Assembly: GCA_934446355.1 (NCBI GenBank)
Contig: CAKSEC010000013.1
Coordinates: 1 to 64,000 of the forward strand
From: an uncultured Oscillospiraceae bacterium
GTDB taxonomy: Bacteria > Bacillota > Clostridia > Oscillospirales > Ruminococcaceae
DNA length: 64,000 nucleotides
Reading direction: 5' to 3'
Part shown: positions 8,489 through 16,941 of the stretch, in pieces
Numbering within the stretch: position 1 is the first letter of the stretch
Layout: every line of letters starts with the position of its first letter
Made by a program: the position numbers and the translations under genes
Notes under the pieces: generated by a model
What the model was told of the DNA's origin: nothing
The model's database searches: none
What the model saw: the letters and a program-made list of their open reading frames with translations, nothing else

Positions 8489-8546
8489 ATAAGCAAATCA
8501 AGTCTGCGAATTATTGATCGAATAAAATATGATGGCAGGTGAAGCA

Positions 8547-9527
8547 ATGAAAAAAGCTATTCCGGTAATTATTGTTGCGGCTATAGCCGCAGCTGCAGCG
8601 GCGATCATTTTCGCTATGCAGATCCCGCAGAAAATCGCTTTCTCTGCCGAAGCCGCCAAGTGCGATTACTTCAGCGGGAACGATGTCAGGATCCCGCAGA
8701 AAATCGCTTTCTCTGCTGAAGCCGCCGCATATCTTTCCGAAAAATACGGCGTGAACGGGGATTGCGTCTACTCACGCATGGGCTATACCGACTCGCACCG
8801 TGATATCCTCGGAAACGGCTATACGGCAGAGTACCCCGACTTTGCGGTTTTTGAGTCGGGAGGAAACAGCATAGCGGTTCAGCGTAAGGACGTAAGATTC
8901 TGCGACGATGGTCAGAATGCGGATTTCGGTTATATTCTGGCGGAGCATTTTGCAGAAAAATGCGGCGTTGATATCACCTTTGCGGAGCTTCGCAACTGCT
9001 CTAACGGCAGTATACCGGACAGCACGATAACAAATGTTCTTCGCAGCGATAATTCACTGCTGAATAAGGATAACATCGAGGATATCCTGCTTACCTTTGC
9101 GGATTCACAGCCGCTTCTGGAACTTGCGCTCTATATTCCTGACAAGTACCCCGACCGGCGCGAACTTACCGACAAGCTGTCTGCGGGGCTTTTGGAGGTC
9201 ACCAAAAACGAGGGATTTTCGCTGGTGCGGTATTTCCTTTATTCTGCCGATGAGGAACTTATCGTGAACAGTACCCTTGGTGCTTCAAAAGATAAGGAAA
9301 TAGACAGCCCTGAATACCGTGCACTGAATTTTCCTTATTACTATGCGGCAAATCCTTATCTTCACGGCGTTTTGAGAATCGAGGGAACCGTGTACTGCGA
9401 TAAACCGGTGAATACTTTTACGGCGGCAGGCTGGTGCGTTATGGACAGAGGTTACAGCGCAGGTCTTGGAAGCAACCCCTATGAGGAATGGAACGGCTGG
9501 AATATTTATTCGCTCATGGCGGGGTAA
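8547..9527 (+). CDS. Membrane-anchored protein of unknown function with an internal 23-residue duplication
   Basis: 326 residues. The start is placed at the ATG at 8547, which follows GGCAGGTGA, rather than the tandem ATGs at 8529/8532. Residues 1-24 form an alanine-rich membrane anchor (AIPVIIVAAIAAAAAAIIF); the rest appears extracellular. The peptide IPQKIAFSAEAA occurs twice, 23 residues apart, from a 69-base tandem duplication. Beyond it the sequence is well formed (SEKYGVNGDCVYSRMGY, YPDFAVFESGGNSIAVQ) but no family was recognised. It has its own promoter and terminator. Confidence 0.7.
   Translation: MKKAIPVIIVAAIAAAAAAIIFAMQIPQKIAFSAEAAKCDYFSGNDVRIPQKIAFSAEAAAYLSEKYGVNGDCVYSRMGYTDSHRDILGNGYTAEYPDFAVFESGGNSIAVQRKDVRFCDDGQNADFGYILAEHFAEKCGVDITFAELRNCSNGSIPDSTITNVLRSDNSLLNKDNIEDILLTFADSQPLLELALYIPDKYPDRRELTDKLSAGLLEVTKNEGFSLVRYFLYSADEELIVNSTLGASKDKEIDSPEYRALNFPYYYAANPYLHGVLRIEGTVYCDKPVNTFTAAGWCVMDRGYSAGLGSNPYEEWNGWNIYSLMAG
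8621..8726 (+). repeat. In-frame 69-base tandem duplication
   Basis: A 37-base block beginning GATCCCGCAGAAAATCGC is found at 8621-8657 and 8690-8726 with one mismatch. The 69-base period keeps the frame and adds 23 residues just after the membrane anchor. Confidence 0.9.
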
Positions 9528-9545
9528 TCGGCATTTCACGCTATC

Positions 9546-9582
9546 AAAAAAGCGGCACTTCAAATTTGTGCCGCTTTTCTTA
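9546..9582 (+). terminator. Intrinsic terminator
   Basis: AAGCGGCAC pairs with GTGCCGCTT around a nine-base loop, followed by TTCTTATTT. Confidence 0.75.
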
Positions 9583-9679
9583 TTTACCAGCCCAACAGAG
9601 ATCCACGCTGTCGGACCATTCGCCGTATATCTTCTCGCCGTTTACCTTGATGAATGGGCGAACTCTATGCTGACGCCTG

Positions 9680-11185
9680 TCAATTCACCATAATATCAAA
9701 AGTAGCATTATAAGCGAGGCTGTTTATGTCGATATAAACCGGCTTGCCATCTCCGGCTATCTGCACGAGCGCAGCGTTCTTCACATTGACAGGAACATCT
9801 GTTTCGTTGTCGAGCGTAACGGTATCCAGCAGCACGCCGTCCTTGCTGTAGAAGCTGAATGTCGACTTTCCCTCTGCGGACAGATTAGCGACGATGCCAT
9901 TGCAGGAGTAGCCCTTGTATTTTTCTAAATAGGTCTGTGCGGTCGTATAGTCAACGACAATGCTGTTGTTGTAAGAAAAAAGCACGCCGGGATCAATAAA
10001 CTTATATGAGCCAAAGAAAGCGATGGCATTCACACGCTTGAAGCCGCTGAGGTCAACGACCGATCTGTCATGATTCTGGTCAAGCTTTTCAGGGTCGTTT
10101 ACCCATTTAACGAACTGGTCGAAAACATCGCTTCCAAATTCATTCTTTAATATGGGTATCAATTCCTGCGAATCTATGCCGTCAAGCCTATATCCATATG
10201 CAGTCTTAAACTCATCACGCTGAGCGATTCTCATAAAAGCGTCTGTGCCGTGCTGGTCGGTAAGGAACGACACAAACCGCCAGCCGTAAAGATACGCTTC
10301 CCAGCCCTCCTGCGCAAACAGCGTTTCAGCGTTCTGCGAGGTTATCGCCGTACTGCTGGCGTAATTACTTGCACTGTCAAAGTAGTACGGGAATATCCCG
10401 CTGTTCATTACCCTTTGAGCGAAGCAGGTCGCAAAGCCCTCGTTCATGACCTTAGTCATAGACGCACCGTTTCTGAGATGAATGGTGTGACAAAGTTCAT
10501 GAGTGATTGCAAATCCCTGACCATCATGCGCCAGAAGATCTCCAGGCGATATCGTCGGGCCTGATTCTCCACTGTATGCGTCTGCAAATTCCGCTTCTGT
10601 ATCGGTCTTTTTTACGGTTATAGTGACTTTGTCGGAATGAGAGCCGTTTATGAATTTAAGACCTGTTTCCTTTTCTATTGCGTCGAAAACACGGTTTACG
10701 TCGTCAACAATAGTGGACGGCACATATATGCCCTCCGGTATCAGCAGCTGGAATCTGTCAGCTGAAAGCGTTGTCGCTTTATCCGTTATGTAATATCCCA
10801 TATCTTCACCCTTGTACAGACTGGGTTTTACGGTAACAGTGCAAGTGTATTTTTTACCGCTGTTTGTCGCCGTGATTTCAGCAGTGCCCTCTTTCAGCGC
10901 AGTGATCTCACCCGCCGAACTTACCTTTGCCACATCGCTGTTGCTGCTGGACCACGTGGTTTTTCCCGCAGCGTTTTTCAGCGTAAGGGTATAGGTCATG
11001 CCGGGGTAAAGCGTTCTCCTGCTGACGCTTAACTTGACCTCAGGCTTTTTCTTCACCGTGATTTTGCAGGTGTATTTTTTGCCGTTGTATGTCGCTGTGA
11101 TTACTGCAGTTCCGTATTTCAGGGCTGTTACCTTACCCTTTGAATTGACCTTTGCCACTGACGGTTTGCTGCTTTTCCACTGCAC
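9680..11185 (-). CDS. Big2 (Ig-like) repeats plus gluzincin-type metallopeptidase, 5'-truncated
   Basis: The frame opens inside a bacterial Ig-like (Big2) domain: residues 1-46 carry VAKVNSKGKVTALKYGTAVI, a second Big2 follows at about 50-120 (VAKVSSAGEITALKEGTAEI), then a peptidase-like domain with HELCH and, 15 residues on, NEGFATCFA, the HExxH...E zinc pattern of gluzincins. Such proteins are secreted or cell-wall bound. No signal peptide is encoded: in frame the sequence runs back only to a TGA near 11265 with no ATG, and the GTG at 11185 lies mid-domain without a ribosome binding site. An AGGAGG and a short ATG frame upstream (11281-11300) do not connect. A 5' deletion or frameshift is likely, so export and expression are doubtful. 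Confidence 0.7.
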   Translation of the reverse strand: MQWKSSKPSVAKVNSKGKVTALKYGTAVITATYNGKKYTCKITVKKKPEVKLSVSRRTLYPGMTYTLTLKNAAGKTTWSSSNSDVAKVSSAGEITALKEGTAEITATNSGKKYTCTVTVKPSLYKGEDMGYYITDKATTLSADRFQLLIPEGIYVPSTIVDDVNRVFDAIEKETGLKFINGSHSDKVTITVKKTDTEAEFADAYSGESGPTISPGDLLAHDGQGFAITHELCHTIHLRNGASMTKVMNEGFATCFAQRVMNSGIFPYYFDSASNYASSTAITSQNAETLFAQEGWEAYLYGWRFVSFLTDQHGTDAFMRIAQRDEFKTAYGYRLDGIDSQELIPILKNEFGSDVFDQFVKWVNDPEKLDQNHDRSVVDLSGFKRVNAIAFFGSYKFIDPGVLFSYNNSIVVDYTTAQTYLEKYKGYSCNGIVANLSAEGKSTFSFYSKDGVLLDTVTLDNETDVPVNVKNAALVQIAGDGKPVYIDINSLAYNATFDIMVN

Positions 11186-11329
11186 CTTGCCGTCTGCGTT
11201 CTTGAGCTTCAGGGGATTGTCAATAGGGGTACTGCTATTACTCTTAAAACGTCCTGCTCATCAAATTGTTTCGCAAAAGTACAAACCTCCTGCTTTTCAT
11301 AAGTTTTTACGTATTTTCAGCAAAAACTA

Positions 11330-11358
11330 TTGATTTTTCAGAGCTTTTTGGATATAAT
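11330..11358 (+). promoter_or_regulatory. Promoter of the DUF4143 ATPase gene
   Basis: TTGATT and TATAAT with a 17-base spacer, 20 bases before the start codon. Confidence 0.65.
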
Positions 11359-11377
11359 AAGTACAGGAGGCGATGAC

Positions 11378-12577
11378 ATGATAATCCGACCCACATATCT
11401 CGAAACTCTCAGAAAATACCGCAATATTCCACTGGTCAAGATACTTGCAGGAATAAGGCGCTGCGGTAAATCCACTATTCTCGAAATGCTGAAAAAAGAT
11501 CTGCTGGAAAGCGGAGTTCCTGAAAGCAACATAATTTCCGTCCGTTACACCGCTGAAACTCTCGACCGTCCCATGACTGCTCAGGAAATGTTCGATGAAA
11601 TAAAGTCACAGATGAGCGGTCGGGGAAAATACTATCTCCTGCTTGACGAAGTGCAGGAAGTCACCGGCTGGGAAAAGGCAGTCAACAGCCTGCTGGAGGA
11701 CGTGAATGCAGACATCTATGTGACCGGTTCCAACTCAAGGCTGATGTCAAGCGAGATATCCACCTACCTGACCGGTCGGTACATCTCAATTCCGGTTTAT
11801 ACGCTGTCGTTCGCTGAGTATATGGAGTTCCGCAAGGACAGCGAACTCACGAAAAAGGAACTGCTGAACGAATACATCAGAAAAGGCGGCTTCCCGATAG
11901 TGGCACTCGGAAATTTCGACGACCGTTCCTCCTATCAGATAGTGGAAGGAATATACACCTCCGTTGTCACAAACGATATTGCCAGACGGCATAACATAAC
12001 AAATCAGGAATTGTTTAACCGCATCGTTAAATACATCGTCGAGAACGTGGGGAAGACCTTTTCGGCTAACGCAATAGTGAAGTTCCTGAAAAACGAGGGG
12101 CGTTCCCTGTCGGTGGAAACCGTATACAATTGCCTTGAACGGCTGGAAAAGGCGTTCATAATATACCGCTGTTCCCGTTACGATATGCAAGGGAAATCCG
12201 TGCTTAAAACGCAGGAGAAATTCTACCTTGCAGATTCCTCACTGAAATACTGCATAATGGGCTTCGACCCAAGGTCAGTTGCCGTAATGCTAGAAAATAT
12301 CGTATTCTTTGAGCTGCGCAGAAAAGGCTACGAAGTCTATGTCGGCAAGAACGAAACTAAGGAAATAGATTTTGTTGCCGTCCGCCGTGACGAAAAGGCG
12401 TACGTGCAAGTATGCCGGAATATTCCGGAACAGTCTGACCGTGAGATAGCAAACCTCCTTGAAATAAAGGACCACTACCCCAAATATGTAGTAACGCTTG
12501 ACGACCTCGCCGGCGGAAATATCAACGGCGTAAAAATCGTTCATCTGGCGGATTTTCTGCTTTTGAGTGATTATTGA
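11378..12577 (+). CDS. AAA ATPase with DUF4143 domain
   Basis: 399 residues. The ATG at 11378 is chosen because CAGGAGG ends seven bases before it; the longer frame has no signal. The N-terminal AAA domain has Walker A GIRRCGKST, Walker B YYLLLDEVQ and a VTGSNSRLM sensor. The C-terminal DUF4143 part includes KEIDFVAV, which resembles the acidic core of PD-(D/E)XK-like folds. The family is abundant in gut Bacillota and Bacteroidota; its role is unknown (defence or toxin-like roles are proposed). It stands alone with its own promoter and terminator. Confidence 0.9.
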   Translation: MIIRPTYLETLRKYRNIPLVKILAGIRRCGKSTILEMLKKDLLESGVPESNIISVRYTAETLDRPMTAQEMFDEIKSQMSGRGKYYLLLDEVQEVTGWEKAVNSLLEDVNADIYVTGSNSRLMSSEISTYLTGRYISIPVYTLSFAEYMEFRKDSELTKKELLNEYIRKGGFPIVALGNFDDRSSYQIVEGIYTSVVTNDIARRHNITNQELFNRIVKYIVENVGKTFSANAIVKFLKNEGRSLSVETVYNCLERLEKAFIIYRCSRYDMQGKSVLKTQEKFYLADSSLKYCIMGFDPRSVAVMLENIVFFELRRKGYEVYVGKNETKEIDFVAVRRDEKAYVQVCRNIPEQSDREIANLLEIKDHYPKYVVTLDDLAGGNINGVKIVHLADFLLLSDY

Positions 12578-12641
12578 ACTACTGTTCAGTAAATACAAAC
12601 AAACTAAAAAAAGCTATCGCCTTTCCCGCCCAAAAACTGAA

Positions 12642-12684
12642 ATGACCGCAGATAATTCATGCGGTCATTCCGGGTTATTTTTTT
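12642..12684 (+). terminator. Intrinsic terminator
   Basis: ATGACCGCA and TGCGGTCAT pair and are followed after a few bases by TTATTTTTTT. The remaining sequence to 12814 shows no gene. Confidence 0.65.
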
Positions 12685-12814
12685 ATGGACAGGGGGATCA
12701 AAATTAACAAGCGAATGTGCTTCGCCACATACGGATTAGTTACGCATGGGAAAACGGACAGGATATTGTTATCCTCAGTCAGATAAAGCTTGGTGTCCAA
12801 TTGCATCAACATTG

Positions 12815-13261
12815 TTATGCAGTTACTTTTGCTTCATTACTATAAACCGTAATAGTTTCCGTTTTACCGCTTGAATTTTCCAGCGTAAAGACTGATTTCA
12901 ATCGGTAAGTGCCGGCGGAAAGTCCGCTTTTGGTGTTGGAAAACGACACTGGGCATTGTTCATAAGAATTAGTCCAGTATGCGCCATCGACATCATTCCA
13001 TATTGCGAACCAACCGCTATACTTTTCCAAGGTCTGCTCAACGGTTATACTAACAGCTTCAATTCCACCTGCTCTGCTAGTACAGGTTGCCGATTTCCCG
13101 TTTATGCTAAGATTGCTTGTTGGATTAGTTACTATTTCATAAGCAGGAGCTACTTCGTCAATAATAAACGAATCTTCTGTTTCAGCAAACGCCGAAGCGG
13201 AAAAACTCGTGCATAAACATACTGCTGACAAAAATATTGCTATTCCTTTTTTACAAAACAT
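12815..13261 (-). CDS. Small secreted protein, unknown
   Basis: 148 residues with a clear signal peptide (KKGIAIFLSAVCLCTSFSAS, cleavage after AFA near residue 26). The mature part is beta-rich with no cysteine pattern, enzyme motif or anchor (SWFAIWND-like core, then GTYRLKSVFTLENSS), suggesting a small Ig-like or adhesive domain. It lies downstream of an ECF sigma / DUF4367 pair on the same strand and could belong to that regulon; this is inference. The region is visibly more A/T-rich than the sugar operons. Confidence 0.65.
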   Translation of the reverse strand: MFCKKGIAIFLSAVCLCTSFSASAFAETEDSFIIDEVAPAYEIVTNPTSNLSINGKSATCTSRAGGIEAVSITVEQTLEKYSGWFAIWNDVDGAYWTNSYEQCPVSFSNTKSGLSAGTYRLKSVFTLENSSGKTETITVYSNEAKVTA

Positions 13262-13347
13262 TGATTACACATCCTTTTTTTATTGAGTGCTTTTCAGCCC
13301 TCTATTATACAAATCAGTTATAAGCATAGATTTACTATGCCACCTTT

Positions 13348-14058
13348 TTATTTTTCACAAACTTTGGCTGATTTAGCCAAATCCGCTAATTCATTTTTAG
13401 TAAATTCGCCGAACAATTCTAATATGTAATCTCCAGCATCCCATACAATGAGTGCATATTTCACTCCTCGCGAACTATAATCTAAACTTAACCCATAATG
13501 ACCATTTATTTCGATTTCCTCTAAATCCTGCCTCTCTGTATCGTAATGAGTAGAACCATTATATACTTTCTTAACAGTTTGACAAAAAGCTAACGTCTGT
13601 TTCGTTTCATTATTCTTATAACTAATATATTCCTCACAAAGTGTTGAATCAACCTGCAACACCTCAAACCCATCCGGCAAGCAAGGCAAATAATACTTTT
13701 CCTCAATAGTTGTCGGGCAGTTTTCCGTGTTTACCAAAAAAAGCTCAGTATGATCGTTGTACACTTGTCCACGGAAATTATGAGATATGAAATACGCAGC
13801 AACGCACCCGGCAATAATTGCCAAGAAAAGAATCGTCAGCAATACCAGCGCCATTCTTTTGGTAAACCTTATGCGATAGTGCGGCTTGGAAACCTCATAT
13901 GCTCCGGACTTGCTCATGTTTTTCTCAAACAGCTTAAAAATGCGTTTCATCGCCCTCTCATGCTTCTTTGAGAAAACGTGGTCACAGGCATTGTCATATC
14001 TAGCCCATTCTAGGCTCAGTGATTCTTCAAGTACGGACCTCAGAACATTTTCACTCAT
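13348..14058 (-). CDS. DUF4367 membrane protein, probable partner of the ECF sigma factor
   Basis: 236 residues. The start ATG at 14058 is chosen because it overlaps the end of the sigma gene by 8 bases (ATGAGTGA) and is preceded by GAAAGGAAA. Layout: cytoplasmic N-terminus of about 65 residues, one membrane segment (ALVLLTILFLAIIAGCVAAY), then an extracellular DUF4367 domain with YYLPCLPDGFEVLQ and LFGEFTKNELADLAKS at the end. Proteins of this layout beside ECF sigma genes are thought to act as sensors or anti-sigma factors. Translational coupling supports a joint function. A fragment of a relative lies at 4495-4973. Confidence 0.8.
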   Translation of the reverse strand: MSENVLRSVLEESLSLEWARYDNACDHVFSKKHERAMKRIFKLFEKNMSKSGAYEVSKPHYRIRFTKRMALVLLTILFLAIIAGCVAAYFISHNFRGQVYNDHTELFLVNTENCPTTIEEKYYLPCLPDGFEVLQVDSTLCEEYISYKNNETKQTLAFCQTVKKVYNGSTHYDTERQDLEEIEINGHYGLSLDYSSRGVKYALIVWDAGDYILELFGEFTKNELADLAKSAKVCEK

Positions 14059-14596
14059 GGCGTTTCCTTTCAATAAAAGACCTGATGGATTTTCTGGCAA
14101 GATAAAGCCGCTGATTTACTGCGGTTTTGGATACTTTAAGTACGTCTGCGGTTTCCGATATTGAAAGCTCCGACAAGCAGGTGAGAACAAGGACATTACG
14201 CTGAAGTTCCGGCAGATTCTCTATAAAGGCACGCAGTTCATCATGCGATATTTTTTCCAGCAGAGAATCTTCCAGCGATCCATTGTCTGACAGATATTCT
14301 TCGGTTTCAGTAATATTCTCAACTGGGTGCTTTGTCTTTTTATTGAACATATCTACGGACACGTTTCTTACGATCGCACTCGCAAAATAAACTCGCTCAA
14401 TATCTGAACATGAAAAGAACTTCTCCGGTTTCCCCGCAATTCTGATAAATGCTTCCTGTATGGCGTCCTCTGAATCCTGAGCATTATGCAGCCGTTCAAA
14501 CGCTATCGCGTAGAACTTTTTCTTGTTATCTTCATAAAACTCAGACAATATATTCCGTTGTTCCTCGGTTTCGAGAATGGATAATGCAGCTAACAT
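14051..14596 (-). CDS. ECF-type RNA polymerase sigma factor
   Basis: 181 residues, normal ECF size. Region 2 includes NAQDSEDAIQEAFIRIAGK, and region 4 is a helix-turn-helix, LSISETADVLKVSKTAVNQR. It directs RNA polymerase to a small set of promoters in response to an envelope signal, probably passed by the coupled DUF4367 membrane protein. GAGGTAAAAA precedes the start. The signal and target promoters are unknown; the small secreted protein downstream is a candidate target. Confidence 0.88.
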   Translation of the reverse strand: MLAALSILETEEQRNILSEFYEDNKKKFYAIAFERLHNAQDSEDAIQEAFIRIAGKPEKFFSCSDIERVYFASAIVRNVSVDMFNKKTKHPVENITETEEYLSDNGSLEDSLLEKISHDELRAFIENLPELQRNVLVLTCLSELSISETADVLKVSKTAVNQRLYLARKSIRSFIERKRHE

Positions 14597-14759
14597 TTTT
14601 TACCTCGGTTATTGTTGATGGTTATAGTAACACATCAAATGTAATAGACTTTTTTCAGTCTTTTAATCATTATAGACAAATTAGTCTTATGATTTTATAC
14701 ATTTTCATATGTATCATAAGCCGAACTTCCAAATGAATCCGGCCTATAAATATCATTTA

Positions 14760-15119
14760 TCAGCCATTCTCCTCGCTATTCCATTGAGCGATCACAGAAT
14801 ACGCATATTCTCTCATCTTCTTTGGGTCATTTTTATATTTGAGATACATTTCCTTATCGCCCTTGGAGTAAGCACAAAGCCCCTCTGCTCCCTCAGTATC
14901 CAGAAACCTCAAGTTCAGCAGTTTCTTCCTTATGACAACTTCGTTTCTGAAGGTAGGGGCTATCTCCATGCCAGCTGATTTAGCGTGCTGACGCAATATG
15001 TATGACAGCATTGCGATTTCTTGATCAGCGTCATTGACCTTTATTCCGCACGCCGTTATCCTAAAATAGCAATCAACCAGCAATATTTCTTCATCTCCTG
15101 ACCAAACCGGATTTTTCAT
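14760..15119 (-). CDS. Conserved unknown protein with a WSxxEE-type N-terminus
   Basis: 119 residues, no signal peptide or membrane segment. The opening VWSGDEEILLVDCYFRI, followed by AMLSYILRQHAKSAG, resembles the N-terminal module of some HNH/McrA-like restriction proteins and related DNA-binding proteins (pattern W-S/T-x-x-E-E...L-x-x-Y-F-R), but no nuclease motif is present. It could be a truncated or stand-alone module. It lies 128 bases downstream of another unknown cytoplasmic gene on the same strand. Confidence 0.5.
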   Translation of the reverse strand: MKNPVWSGDEEILLVDCYFRITACGIKVNDADQEIAMLSYILRQHAKSAGMEIAPTFRNEVVIRKKLLNLRFLDTEGAEGLCAYSKGDKEMYLKYKNDPKKMREYAYSVIAQWNSEENG

Positions 15120-15247
15120 AGCTGGGCTCCCTAACTAATAAATAGCGGTTTACATTACTTTAATGCACAGAACTCCAAAATCAATGCAGACTGTATTAAG
15201 AGCTAGGTGCATCTCATTCAAAACCACCCGAACCGCTCTGCTGCCCG

Positions 15248-15862
15248 TCACTCTGCCCCACCGTCACCGTTCTCACTATTCGGGTGAATCTGCTGCATAT
15301 ACTGAGGAGATTTTGCAAATGCGATTATTGAATCTATATTGTCTATAATAAAACGCTGTGCTTCCGGAGTATAGGCATTGACCCAATACTCTCTCGGCAT
15401 ATAACTTGCCCTTCTTTTCTCAGAAATAATACCCAGACCAACACCGGCCTCAGTGGCACGTTTTGAACCGTCGTCAATATACAGAAAACCAATACTGACA
15501 AAGTATTCTGCGACCCACTTCGCTGCAAATTTCTTACAGTTGTTTGGCTCTGTCAGTTCATTTATTCGTTCCGCAAGTTCTTTCAGGTACACAGGACGAT
15601 CGAACTCGGCCAAAGCCGCCCGCTGCTCGTCAGTAATGAAGAAATCAGCCTTTTTGCCAGAACCGCCGGATTTTTTCTTTACTGCCCCATCGTTGGCGAT
15701 GATCTGTTTCAGAATATCCGAAACATAGTAAAGACAGCGGGTAATGCGGACGTTATTCACCATGTCATCATCAGCCGCCTCTTCGCCAGTGATGGGATTT
15801 ATCCCGTCAGCCATCTTGCGTATGTAGGATTCAGCACGTATCAATGTTTCAAGCTCAGTCAT
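15248..15862 (-). CDS. Conserved protein of unknown function
   Basis: 204 residues, soluble. The start ATG at 15862 follows AGAGGTGACAAA; the longer frame has no signal. The N-terminal segment (MTELETLIRAESYIRKMADG then INPITGEEAADDDMVNNVRI) is followed by a Ser/Gly/Lys linker (KKKSGGSGKK) and a C-terminal alpha-helical part (PREYWVNAYTPEAQRFIIDN). I associate this two-part layout with small conserved proteins of Bacillota accessory regions but know no function. With the gene at 14760 it may form a two-gene unit. Confidence 0.55.
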   Translation of the reverse strand: MTELETLIRAESYIRKMADGINPITGEEAADDDMVNNVRITRCLYYVSDILKQIIANDGAVKKKSGGSGKKADFFITDEQRAALAEFDRPVYLKELAERINELTEPNNCKKFAAKWVAEYFVSIGFLYIDDGSKRATEAGVGLGIISEKRRASYMPREYWVNAYTPEAQRFIIDNIDSIIAFAKSPQYMQQIHPNSENGDGGAE

Positions 15863-16086
15863 TTTGTCACCTCTTGTCTTCCAACCAGATACCCGGCGGT
15901 AGTGCTTATATTGATTCAACAAAATCTTCCTTAACCGATTCGATTATGAATCAGTAAATATAACTTACGCAATATCGCCCTCAATAAATTATAACACATA
16001 TTCACAGCTTTGTCTATACAAAATATAATTTATTCATCTTAATATTATCGAACCCATTATAGAAGAGTCAATCATCGCCGGCATAA

Positions 16087-16941
16087 TCAGACCTTTTGTA
16101 ACTCCCCCACCACCTCCGCAATATCCACATCAACACAAACCGCACGTCCAAAAATCTCTTTCGGCGCATAAACCTCGCCCAGATTCACGCAGGCGTAAAA
16201 AGCGTTCGGATTCTGATAAGTCATTTTCCAGAACGGGAATTTTATTATACCCGGCGTGTTCATGCCGACGCCAAGTTCAAGGAAAAGAATATGCTGCCCC
16301 TCATGGCTCCGCAGATATTCCTCATACCGCCTTGCCGCCCTGTGCCAGCCGCTGTCCTCGACAAATTTGTCGTCCGCACGCAGATTCATCACCACAGGCT
16401 TACCGCAGCGGGGACATTTCGGTATCAGACTTGACGGTATTCTCATATTATTCTGAGATTCAAACATCGTCCTTATCGCTTCTTCATTATCCCATGTTTC
16501 CTGACAGCAAGGCTCGGAACACTGGAATAACCCATAATCCCCCTGAGTGTAGAAAAGCCGCTCCTTATCAAAGCCCGCTTTCTGGAACTGATGGTCAACA
16601 TTCGTGGTCAGGACAAAATAATCCTTATCCCTGACCAACTCGAAAAGCCGCTTATACGTGCTGTTATCGACGTCCATATAGCGGTTTATGTAAATATATC
16701 TCGACCAGTACGCCCAGTGCTCCTCAAGGCTGCCGAACGGGTAAAATCCGCCCTCGTACATATTGCTGAAACCGTATTTCTCGATAAAATCGGAAAAGTA
16801 TTTCTCGAACCGCTCCCCGCTGTAGGTGAACCCCGCCGCCATTGAAAGCCCTGCGCCTGCTCCTATAATTATCGAATCAGCGTTGTTCATCTCGCTTTTC
16901 AGCCTTTCAATTTGCGCTGAGTTGCTTTTTGTATATTTCAT
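16087..16941 (-). CDS. Class M sirtuin (SirTM), protein ADP-ribosyltransferase type
   Basis: 284 residues. The start ATG at 16941 (GAGTGAGG just upstream) overlaps the end of the macrodomain gene by 35 bases. NAD-binding motifs are clear: IIGAGAGLSMAAGFTYSG and LTTNVDHQF. At the site of the catalytic histidine of ordinary sirtuins the sequence reads YTQGDYGLFQC, with Gln instead of His, as in class M enzymes that ADP-ribosylate rather than deacylate. A zinc ribbon is formed by Cys pairs in CSEPCC and CPRCGK, and LELGVGMNTPGIIKFPF closes the fold. In characterised systems SirTM modifies a lipoyl carrier protein (GcvH-L) and the macrodomain reverses it; no GcvH-L or LplA2 gene is present here, so the target is open. 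Confidence 0.9.
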   Translation of the reverse strand: MKYTKSNSAQIERLKSEMNNADSIIIGAGAGLSMAAGFTYSGERFEKYFSDFIEKYGFSNMYEGGFYPFGSLEEHWAYWSRYIYINRYMDVDNSTYKRLFELVRDKDYFVLTTNVDHQFQKAGFDKERLFYTQGDYGLFQCSEPCCQETWDNEEAIRTMFESQNNMRIPSSLIPKCPRCGKPVVMNLRADDKFVEDSGWHRAARRYEEYLRSHEGQHILFLELGVGMNTPGIIKFPFWKMTYQNPNAFYACVNLGEVYAPKEIFGRAVCVDVDIAEVVGELQKV

